The notes below the pieces were generated by a model that did not search any database, had not been told where the DNA came from, and saw only the letters and a list, made by a program, of their open reading frames with translations. A program made the translations under genes and the position numbers. A stretch of DNA of 64,000 nt from Novispirillum itersonii (GTDB lineage Bacteria > Pseudomonadota > Alphaproteobacteria > Rhodospirillales > Rhodospirillaceae): contig NZ_JACIIX010000003.1 of the NCBI RefSeq assembly GCF_014205675.1, forward strand, positions 1-64,000, written 5' to 3'. Numbering within the stretch: the first letter of the stretch is position 1; each line of letters starts with the position of its first letter. Shown here piece by piece: positions 57,486-64,000 of the stretch.

Positions 57486-58611
57486 ATGCGCGCTGAAGCT
57501 CAACAGTTGGTCGATGAGATCAAGCAGGCGATGGCCCTGCTGAGGAGGCATCTTTGACTGGGATAACGCCCTCCTCCGTCTCGACGAAGTAAACGCGCTG
57601 GCCGAAGATCCCAATCTCTGGAACAACGCCGCCAATGCCCAGAAAGTGATGCGGGAACGCACCCAGCTGGAAAACGCCATCACCGGCTTCCGTAAGCTGG
57701 AAAAGGACCTTGACGACGCGGTGACGCTGGTCGAGCTGGGCGAGATGGAAGGCGATGAGCCGACCGTCGAGGAAGGGCTGGCCGCCCTGCGGATCCTACA
57801 GGCCGACACTGCCAAGCGACAGCTGGAAAGCCTGCTGTCCGGCGAAGCCGACGGCAACGACTGCTATATCGAAATCAACGCCGGGGCCGGCGGGACCGAG
57901 GCTCAGGACTGGGCCAGCATCCTGCTGCGCATGTACACCCGCTGGTGCGAACAGCACAACTACAAGGTGGAAGTGCTGGAAGAGTCCGATGGTGAAGAAG
58001 CCGGGATCAAATCTGTCACCCTTCAGGTGACCGGCCTGAACGCCTATGGCTGGCTGAAGACCGAAAGCGGCGTGCACCGTCTGGTCCGGATCTCGCCGTT
58101 TGACAGCGCCGCCCGCCGCCACACCTCGTTCTCCTCGGTGTGGGTCTATCCGGTGGTCGATGACAACATCGAGATCGAGATCAACGAAAGCGACTGCCGC
58201 ATCGACACCTACCGCGCCTCCGGGGCCGGTGGTCAGCACGTTAACCGGACCGAGTCGGCGGTGCGTATCACCCATCTCCCGACCGGGGTGGTGGTGGCCT
58301 GTCAGACCCAGCGGTCGCAGCATCAGAACCGCGACTCCTGCTGGAAGATGCTGCGGGCCCGCCTGTACGAGCTGGAACTGCAAAAGCGCGAAGCCGCCTC
58401 GCAGGCCGAACAGGAAGCCAAGACCGATATCGGCTGGGGTCACCAGATCCGGTCCTACGTGCTGCAACCTTACCAGATGGTGAAGGATCTGCGCACCGGG
58501 GTGGAAACCTCCGACAGTCAGGGCGTTCTGGACGGCGATCTCGACCCGTTTATGGCCGCCTCACTGGCGCAGAAAATTCAGGGTTATGCCGATACCCTCG
58601 ACAACCCCTGA
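57486..58611 (+). CDS. prfB: Peptide chain release factor 2, with programmed +1 frameshift
   Basis: RF2 recognises UGA and UAA stops. The gene begins at ATG 57486 after AGAGGA and encodes 23 residues ending RRHL before an in-frame TGA at 57555. Shifting +1 at CTT-TGA-C continues [20 protein letters not shown], the universal RF2 sequence. Later come the peptidyl-hydrolase motif [16 protein letters not shown] and the SPF-type stop-reading region [14 protein letters not shown]. Joined, the protein is about 374 residues, the normal RF2 length. It is not a broken gene. Confidence 0.97.
57543..57558 (+). promoter_or_regulatory. prfB programmed frameshift site
   Basis: AGGAGG-CAT-CTT-TGA-C: an internal Shine-Dalgarno element three bases before the slippery CTT codon and the UGA stop followed by C, exactly as in other prfB genes. 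Low RF2 favours the shift, so RF2 controls its own synthesis. Confidence 0.97.
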
Positions 58612-58633
58612 CACCCTGCATCCTGCCTGATGT

Positions 58634-58666
58634 AAAAACGCCCCGGACCGGTTCCGGGGCGTTTTT
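58634..58666. terminator. Bidirectional terminator after prfB
   Basis: AAAAACGCCCCGGA (58634-58647) pairs perfectly over 14 bp with TCCGGGGCGTTTTT (58653-58666). T runs on both strands serve prfB and the converging lipoprotein gene. Confidence 0.93.
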
Positions 58667-58704
58667 CTGTGTGCGGCAGAGCGCCCCGTCAGCAGGCCCG
58701 GTGA

Positions 58705-59253
58705 TTACCGGGAATTATCCTCAACGATCAGGCCCCGGGTCATCTGGGCGAGGATCTCGCCCAGCGCCGCCCCATCGTCCCCGCCCCGGCGCGGCAGGGT
58801 GCCGGTGGCGGAGGCGTGAACCTCCGTCTTATGACAGAACGCCCCGATCAACCGGATGGTCGCCGGGTCGCCCTGCGGTTCAAGGCGGGTGCCGTCACAC
58901 AGCCGCTCCGGCGCGGTGGAGGTCGGCAGATCAAAGGCAAACACCAGCCGGTACTCCGGTGCCGCCGCCTGCGCCGGATCGGCGGTGGTGGTGATCACCT
59001 TCCGCTGGATCGCCCGCGACACCGCCGCCCCGGCCTGCGCCGACACCGTGGCCGGGGTGAACCCGGACGGGGCGGTCAGCACCTGCACCAGCACCGGCCC
59101 GCGGCTGGAGGCATAATCAAAAAAGGCCCAGGTCCCGCCCGGACGCATGAAGGTCACCACCGTCTGCGGCAGATCATCACAGGCCGCAACCCCGGTCACC
59201 GCCACGGCCAGCGCCGCCTGTACCAGACGCTTCAGAAATCCCGGTCCCGCCAT
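58705..59253 (-). CDS. Lipoprotein of unknown function
   Basis: The 182-residue protein has a signal peptide with lipobox TGVAAC near residue 25. The mature part has GGTWAFFDYASSRGPVLVQV and a central YRLVFAFDLP strand, plus two cysteines (LCDGTRLE, FCHKTEV), suggesting a beta-rich periplasmic domain. I do not recognise the family. It lies one base after the DUF455 gene on the same strand, so the two are co-transcribed. Confidence 0.75.
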   Translation of the reverse strand: MAGPGFLKRLVQAALAVAVTGVAACDDLPQTVVTFMRPGGTWAFFDYASSRGPVLVQVLTAPSGFTPATVSAQAGAAVSRAIQRKVITTTADPAQAAAPEYRLVFAFDLPTSTAPERLCDGTRLEPQGDPATIRLIGAFCHKTEVHASATGTLPRRGGDDGAALGEILAQMTRGLIVEDNSR

Positions 59254-59254
59254 C

Positions 59255-60085
59255 TCACGCGCTCTCCTGTACGGTTTTCACCAGCGGAGTGTACCACGCC
59301 GCCGGAAATCCCGCCTGATCCCGCGCCGGTTCATTGAACGGGGCCTTCAGACCGCCGGGGAAATGGGCGGTCAGCATCGCCGCATACAGCGCCGCCGGAT
59401 CGGTCCCCCGCTCCGCCGCCACATGGCGCATCCAGCGGACCCCGGCGGCGACATGCTTGATTTCATCGGCATAGATCACCTCCAGCGCCGCCACAACCAC
59501 CTCTTCGCCCTGCGCCCGCAGGCGCTCAACCGTCGACGGCGTGGTGTCCAGCCCCCGGGCCTCCAGCGTCATCGGCACCACGGCCAGACGGGCGGCGAGA
59601 TCATGGGCGGTCTTTTCCGCCGCCTGCCACAGCCCGTCATGGGCTGGCATGGCACCGTAAAAACTGTCATAGCGGCGCAGGGTGGCCTCCAGCAGGTCGA
59701 AATGCTCGGCCTCCTCCACCGCCACCTGCACCCAGTCGTCATAAAAGGCCCGGGGCAGAGCCTGATCGGTAAACCGGGCGATGATGTCCCACGCCAGATC
59801 AACGGCATTCAGCTCGATATGCGCCAGCGCGTGCAGCAGACCGGCCCGTCCCTTGCCGGGACCGGTCGAACGCTTGGGCATTTCGCGCGGCGGCAGAAGC
59901 AGCGGAGCCTCCGGCCGGGCCGGTCGGTCCGGCGGCAAAGCGGTGCCAATCTCCGCAATCTCCCCGGTCGTCCAGGCGGCGGCGATCCGGCGGGTGAGAT
60001 GGCCTTTTTCCGCCGGGTCCGCCGTGGTCAGCACCAGAACGGCAGCAGCGGCAAGGGTTCCGGGCAGGGGCGTCAGGTCAGTCAT
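59255..60085 (-). CDS. DUF455 ferritin-like protein
   Basis: The 276-residue soluble protein has the DUF455 pattern: HALAHIELNAVDLAWDIIARF, then VAVEEAEHFDLLEATL, VPMTLEARGLDTTPSTVERL and VIYADEIKHVAAGVRW. The Glu and EXXH-type residues suggest a diiron four-helix bundle related to MiaE-like and rubrerythrin-like proteins. The reaction is unknown. The start at 60085 has GGAGATCC upstream. It is coupled to a small lipoprotein gene. Confidence 0.85.
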   Translation of the reverse strand: MTDLTPLPGTLAAAAVLVLTTADPAEKGHLTRRIAAAWTTGEIAEIGTALPPDRPARPEAPLLLPPREMPKRSTGPGKGRAGLLHALAHIELNAVDLAWDIIARFTDQALPRAFYDDWVQVAVEEAEHFDLLEATLRRYDSFYGAMPAHDGLWQAAEKTAHDLAARLAVVPMTLEARGLDTTPSTVERLRAQGEEVVVAALEVIYADEIKHVAAGVRWMRHVAAERGTDPAALYAAMLTAHFPGGLKAPFNEPARDQAGFPAAWYTPLVKTVQESA

Positions 60086-60177
60086 CGCGGATCTCCTGTC
60101 AGTCTCGACATGGCCGTACCCTGAAGCGCCCCACCCCGTCAATCCGCGTTCCTGTTTTACCCCATTCATAATTTTTT

Positions 60178-60194
60178 CTAAGGATCAGCCTTAG
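60178..60194 (+). promoter_or_regulatory. Dyad upstream of the EamA transporter gene
   Basis: CTAAGG-ATCAG-CCTTAG is a perfect 6-5-6 inverted repeat between the divergent DUF455 and EamA genes, following an A/T-rich block. A candidate operator; the regulator is unknown. Confidence 0.35.
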
Positions 60195-60269
60195 CAAGTT
60201 CCGGGCTGCCAGACCCCGGTGAAGAGATTATGTTTCCCAATTGTTCCCCCCTTTCCCTGCGAGGCCATC

Positions 60270-61214
60270 ATGGGACCGTCCCCTGCCGCATCCCCCCTGA
60301 CCATGGATGGTCGGGACTGGGGTATTCTGCTGTTTCTGTCGGTCCTGTGGGGAGGGTCCTTCTTTTTTGTCGGTGTGGCGGTCAAAGGCCTGCCGCCGTT
60401 CACCATTGTCGCCCTGCGGGTGGTGATCGCCTCCGCCACGCTGTGTCTGGTGCTGTGGGCGCGGGGGATGCCCCTGCCGTTCGAACGGCGGACCCTCGGG
60501 CTGTTCCTGACCATGGGCCTGCTGAACAATGCGATCCCCCAGACCCTGATCGTCTGGAGCCAGACCCATATTGCCAGTGGCGCGGCCTCCATCCTCAATG
60601 CCACCACTCCGCTGTTTACGGTGCTGATCGCCCACGCCTTCACCCGCGATGAACGCCTGACTCCGGCCAAGCTGGCCGGGGTCGGCATCGGGTTTGCCGG
60701 TGTGGTGGCGATGATGGGGCCGGATGCCATGGCCGGACTCGGCACCAACCTGCTGGCACAGGGAGCAATCCTGATTGCCACCTTCTCCTATGGTCTGGCC
60801 GGGGTTTATGGGCGGCGCTTCGTGCAGTACCAGCTGCCGCCGCTGACCACCGCCGCCGGAGCTCTGATGGGGGCCAGCCTGCTGCTGGTACCGCTGTCAC
60901 TGGCCTTTGAAGCACCGTGGGCCCTGCCCCCGGCGGGGCTGGATGTCTGGGGGGCGGTGCTGGGTCTGGCCCTGCTGTCCACCGCGCTGGCCTATGCCCT
61001 GTTCTACCGGCTTCTTGGCCGGGCCGGAGCCTCCAACCTGTCGCTGGTCACCTTCCTGATCCCGGTCAGCGCCATCCTGCTGGGCGCACTGGTTCTGGGG
61101 GAAACTCTGGAAACCCGCCATCTGGTCGGGATGGCCCTGATCGGATCCGGCCTTGCCGCCCTTGATGGCCGCCCGCTGCGCTGGCTGAAACCGACCCCGG
61201 CGACCAACGGCTGA
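60270..61214 (+). CDS. EamA-family (DMT) transporter
   Basis: The 314-residue inner-membrane protein has about ten membrane segments and two EamA repeats: LLFLSVLWGGSFFFVGVAVKGLPP and, in the second half, ILIATFSYGLAGVYGRRFV. LVTFLIPVSAILLGALVLGE is the usual end of the second repeat. Members export amino acids or other metabolites; the substrate is not evident. The start at 60270 has GAGG upstream; an earlier ATG at 60219 lacks a site. Confidence 0.87.
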   Translation: MGPSPAASPLTMDGRDWGILLFLSVLWGGSFFFVGVAVKGLPPFTIVALRVVIASATLCLVLWARGMPLPFERRTLGLFLTMGLLNNAIPQTLIVWSQTHIASGAASILNATTPLFTVLIAHAFTRDERLTPAKLAGVGIGFAGVVAMMGPDAMAGLGTNLLAQGAILIATFSYGLAGVYGRRFVQYQLPPLTTAAGALMGASLLLVPLSLAFEAPWALPPAGLDVWGAVLGLALLSTALAYALFYRLLGRAGASNLSLVTFLIPVSAILLGALVLGETLETRHLVGMALIGSGLAALDGRPLRWLKPTPATNG

Positions 61215-61336
61215 GCCCGGTCAGAGGAGAGGAACAATTGCGTCCTACCGGACATGATCCGGCTGGAGGAGGCGCGTTCCCCTGCCCTATTCTGCCCCTC
61301 CGGACACCCCAGCCCCCCAGAAAGGAAGACTCCCCC

Positions 61337-61642
61337 ATGGCCATCAACCTGATCAGCCTTGCCCATACCCTGCCCAAAGAATGGCAGGGCCACCGGGCAG
61401 GCAGCCTTGAAGGAACCGCCCTGAAGCTGTTCCGCATGGAGGGCACCGCCCTGCCCGAGGAATGCCACCCCGATTACACCGAGATTTTCATCGTCCTTGA
61501 AGGCGAAATGCATCTGGTGGTCAACGGCGAGACGGAAACCCTGCGCGCCGGAGACATGCGGCACATTCCCCCCTCAACCCCGCACAGCGTTCTGGCGGGC
61601 AGCCGGGGGGTGCTGATGATCCTCGACAACGAACCGGCCTGA
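61337..61642 (+). CDS. Small cupin-domain protein
   Basis: The 101-residue single-domain cupin has HPDYTEIFIVLEGEMHLVVNG as motif 1 (His, Glu) and GDMRHIPPSTPHSVLAG as motif 2 (His), enough for a metal site. Possible roles range from sugar or metabolite binding to isomerase activity; none can be chosen. AAAGGAAG precedes the start. It is about 120 bases after the EamA gene on the same strand. Confidence 0.82.
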   Translation: MAINLISLAHTLPKEWQGHRAGSLEGTALKLFRMEGTALPEECHPDYTEIFIVLEGEMHLVVNGETETLRAGDMRHIPPSTPHSVLAGSRGVLMILDNEPA

Positions 61643-61655
61643 TCTCTCCGGCAGA

Positions 61656-61690
61656 CAAAAAAAGGGCCCATCGGGAAAACCCGATGGGCC
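61656..61690 (-). terminator. Terminator of gltB
   Basis: GGCCCATCGGG (61665-61675), loop AAAA and CCCGATGGGCC (61680-61690) form a perfect 11-bp stem. On the minus strand it is followed by a run of seven T residues. It also lies just after the cupin gene. Confidence 0.9.
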
Positions 61691-61767
61691 TCAAGTTTTG
61701 CTCAGAGACTCAATCCGTCTTGCTCACCGGACCGGACAAGGGTGGCCAGTATCCGGTCCACCTGATG

Positions 61768-64000
61768 TCAGGCACGGGCTTGCGCGGTGGATTGGGCCGA
61801 CACCGGCACCTCCAGCTTGTCGACCATTTCTTTAGGCACGACATGCCAGAACTTGCCGATCTCACGCTCCCAGTTCACCAGCAGACGCTCGGCGAAGCGG
61901 GAATTGGTTTCACGCACATGCTCTTCGATCAGCGACTTGAGCATGGACTGGTAATGCGGAACCTCCATCCGGACCCATTCGACCGAGTCGGGGTTGACCC
62001 GGATGTCAAACAGGTTGGAGTCATCGTACACGAAAGCCATGCCCCCGGTCATCCCGGCACCGAAGTTGGCACCGACATCGCCCAGCACGACCACCGTTCC
62101 GTTGGTCATGTATTCGCAGCCGTTGGAGCCGCAGCCTTCGATCACCGTCAGGGCCCCGGAATTGCGCACCGCAAAGCGCTCCCCGGCCTGACCGGCGGCA
62201 AACAGTTTACCAGACGTTGCCCCGTACAGCACAGTGTTGCCGATGATGGTGTTGTGATTTGACTGCAACGGGCTCGACACCGGCGGACGGACCACGATGG
62301 TGCCCCCCGACAGCCCCTTGCCGACATAGTCGTTGGAGTCGCCGAACACTTCCAGCTTCAGGCCCTGTACGGCGAAGGCCCCCAGAGACTGACCGGCAGA
62401 CCCGCGCAGACGCACGGTGATATGGCCCGGCTGAAGGCCGGTCATGCCGTACTTCTTGACGATCTTGTGCGACAGCTTGGTGCCGACGGCACGGTCGGTA
62501 TTGCGCACGTTGTAGGCCAGCTGCATCTTTTCGCCGTCCTCAAGGGCCGGGCGGGCATCCTCGATGATCTGGGCGTCCAGCGTTTCGGCGACTTCGTTGC
62601 GGCCTTCAACGGTGTTGACGGTCGGCAGCCCGCCGGAGTCGGCCTGCACCAGCAGCGAGTTCAGGTCGAGGTCGTCAAGGTGCGACGCCCCACGGGAGAC
62701 CTGATAGAGCAGGTCGGTGCGGCCAACCACCTCATTCAGATGCTTGAAGCCCAGTTCGGCCAGAATCTGGCGGACTTCCTCGGCGATGAAGGTGAACAGG
62801 TTCACCACCTTCTCCGGGGTGCCGGTGAACTTGGCCCGCAGCGCCGTGTCCTGAGTACAGACCCCGACCGGGCAGGTGTTGGAATGGCACTGCCGGACCA
62901 TGATGCAGCCCATGGCGATCAGGCTGGTGGTGCCGACGGCGAATTCTTCCGCCCCCAGCATCGCCGCAATCACCACATCGCGGCCGGTCTTGATGCCGCC
63001 GTCGGTCCGCAGCTGCACCTTGTGGCGCAGGCGGTTCAGCGTCAGCACCTGATGCGCTTCCGACAGGCCCATTTCCCACGGCAGACCGGCATACTTGATC
63101 GAGGTCTGCGGGCTGGCCCCGGTGCCGCCGACGTGACCGGAGATGTGGATCACGTCCGCCTTGGCCTTGGCCACCCCGGCGGCGATGGTGCCGATGCCGG
63201 AGCGGGACACCAGCTTGACCACCACGCGGGCCGAGGGGTTGATCTGCTTCAGGTCATAGATCAGCTGGGCCAGATCTTCGATCGAATAGATGTCATGGTG
63301 CGGCGGCGGCGAAATCAGCATCACGCCGGGGGTGGAATGCCGCAGCTTGGCAATTTCCACCGTCACCTTGAAGCCGGGCAGCTGCCCGCCTTCGCCGGGC
63401 TTGGCCCCCTGCGCCACCTTGATCTCGATTTCACGGCACTGGTTCAGGTATTCCGCCGTCACCCCGAAACGGCCGGAAGCCACCTGCTTGATCGCCGAAT
63501 TGGCGTTGTCGCCATTCGGGCGCGGCCGGTACCGGCTCGGGTCTTCGCCGCCTTCCCCGCTGTCGGACTTGGCACCGATGCGGTTCATGGCAATGTTCAG
63601 GGTGCCGTGCGCTTCCGCCGACAGCGCGCCCAGCGACATCGCCGGAGTGATGAAGCGCTTGCGCAGCTGGGTCACCGACTCGACTTCGTCAATCGACACC
63701 GCATGGGTGGCCGGACGGAAATCCAGCAGATCGCGGACGCTGATCGGCGGCAGCCTGCGCAGGCCTTCCGAATACTTCTTATACAGCATGAAGCTGTCGG
63801 TGGAGACCGCCGACTGGAGGGTGTGGATCAGCGTGCCTTCAAAGGCATGGGCTTCCCCGGCGTTGCGACGGTAGCGGTAGAACCCGCCGACCGGCAGCAC
63901 CGCCGCCGAAGTGCCGAACGCCTTGTTGTGCTGTTCCAGCACCTTCTTCTGGATCCCGGCCATCCCGATCCCGGAAATGCGCGACGGCATGCCCGGGAAG
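61768..64000 (-). CDS. gltB: Glutamate synthase large subunit, C-terminal part (cut by the window edge)
   Basis: About 743 residues of the NADPH-dependent GOGAT alpha subunit are present; the N-terminal amidotransferase half lies beyond 64000. The FMN-binding synthase domain has SLGALSAEAHGTLNIAMNR and ISPPPHHDIYSIEDLAQLI. The 3Fe-4S cysteines are in CIMVRQCHSNTCPVGVC. The C-terminal beta-helix has GGTIVVRPP, GNTVLYGATSGKLFAAGQAGERFAVRNSGA and MTGGMAFVYD. It converts 2-oxoglutarate and glutamine-derived ammonia to glutamate with GltD. The frame stays open to the edge. Confidence 0.97.
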   Translation of the reverse strand, partial: FPGMPSRISGIGMAGIQKKVLEQHNKAFGTSAAVLPVGGFYRYRRNAGEAHAFEGTLIHTLQSAVSTDSFMLYKKYSEGLRRLPPISVRDLLDFRPATHAVSIDEVESVTQLRKRFITPAMSLGALSAEAHGTLNIAMNRIGAKSDSGEGGEDPSRYRPRPNGDNANSAIKQVASGRFGVTAEYLNQCREIEIKVAQGAKPGEGGQLPGFKVTVEIAKLRHSTPGVMLISPPPHHDIYSIEDLAQLIYDLKQINPSARVVVKLVSRSGIGTIAAGVAKAKADVIHISGHVGGTGASPQTSIKYAGLPWEMGLSEAHQVLTLNRLRHKVQLRTDGGIKTGRDVVIAAMLGAEEFAVGTTSLIAMGCIMVRQCHSNTCPVGVCTQDTALRAKFTGTPEKVVNLFTFIAEEVRQILAELGFKHLNEVVGRTDLLYQVSRGASHLDDLDLNSLLVQADSGGLPTVNTVEGRNEVAETLDAQIIEDARPALEDGEKMQLAYNVRNTDRAVGTKLSHKIVKKYGMTGLQPGHITVRLRGSAGQSLGAFAVQGLKLEVFGDSNDYVGKGLSGGTIVVRPPVSSPLQSNHNTIIGNTVLYGATSGKLFAAGQAGERFAVRNSGALTVIEGCGSNGCEYMTNGTVVVLGDVGANFGAGMTGGMAFVYDDSNLFDIRVNPDSVEWVRMEVPHYQSMLKSLIEEHVRETNSRFAERLLVNWEREIGKFWHVVPKEMVDKLEVPVSAQSTAQARA

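Noticed and set aside
57486..57557. Broken prfB gene with an early stop
   Set aside because: The stop is part of the conserved programmed +1 frameshift site and the rest of RF2 is intact.
61770..61790. Second sigma-54-like site GGCACG...TTGCG
   Set aside because: The GG to GC spacing is nine rather than ten bases and it lies in the 3' end of gltB.

Overview
The window looks like a stretch of ordinary chromosome from a GC-rich alphaproteobacterium, most likely of the Rhodospirillales type. The evidence is gene content and order: a cobalamin adenosyltransferase, etfBA and 3-hydroxybutyryl-CoA dehydrogenase run; rne, N-acetylmuramoyl-alanine amidase, PBP1A and prfB; a CIRCE-controlled groESL; acetoacetyl-CoA synthetase; and many orphan sensory proteins. 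I saw no insertion sequence, prophage, CRISPR array or tRNA. Codon use appears even throughout, so I see no sign of a recently acquired island. The species is not identified.

Layout. 1-300: promoter and leader of what looks like an rRNA operon leaving the window on the left (minus strand). 305-5865: RecQ helicase, an orphan periplasmic solute-binding protein and a hybrid histidine kinase. 5947-11357: ArsC-type reductase, glycosyltransferase with an overlapping thioesterase gene, and an overlapping envelope operon (LptG-like permease, ArnT-like transferase, PAP2 phosphatase). 11547-14978: cobalamin adenosyltransferase, EtfB, EtfA and 3-hydroxybutyryl-CoA dehydrogenase. 15147-17744: folE, apaG, proC and an unknown helical protein. 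17935-23616: ferritin-like diiron protein, a SulP transporter fused to STAS and cyclic-nucleotide-binding domains, and a chemoreceptor behind a sigma-54 promoter. 23768-28419: acetoacetyl-CoA synthetase and an MFS-GST-TetR operon. 28582-32496: degenerate EAL protein, fosmidomycin-resistance-type exporter with a divergent AraC regulator, and a second orphan solute-binding protein. 32623-36197: groESL with CIRCE, a lipoprotein and an EI24 membrane protein. 36337-40493: adenosine-kinase-like PfkB protein, TypA, a lipoprotein, and a PadR-like regulator with a Fur-box-like promoter. 40574-47231: aminotransferase, GGT-like lipoprotein, M48 protease, DsbA-like protein, HspQ and O-antigen ligase. 47355-49745: a 37-residue membrane protein, BenE and a GntR regulator. 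49821-58611: RNase E, amidase, PBP1A and prfB with its programmed frameshift. 58705-64000: lipoprotein, DUF455 protein, EamA exporter, cupin and the 3' part of gltB.

How the genes fit together. Three themes recur. The first is envelope construction: LptG, GT39, PAP2, GT4, O-antigen ligase, amidase, PBP1A, DsbA and the M48 protease. The second is acyl-CoA and electron-transfer metabolism: EtfAB, 3-hydroxybutyryl-CoA dehydrogenase, acetoacetyl-CoA synthetase and cobalamin adenosylation, consistent with polyhydroxybutyrate, acetoacetate and ethylmalonyl- or methylmalonyl-CoA metabolism. The third is sensing and local regulation. Several small regulator modules carry visible operator-like DNA: TetR, GntR, AraC, the PadR-like gene with its Fur-like box, and HrcA/CIRCE. 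I found no large new multigene system. The most interesting items are these intergenic control elements, the 37-residue gene, the degenerate EAL protein and the unknown protein with a CheZ- or FliM-like tail.
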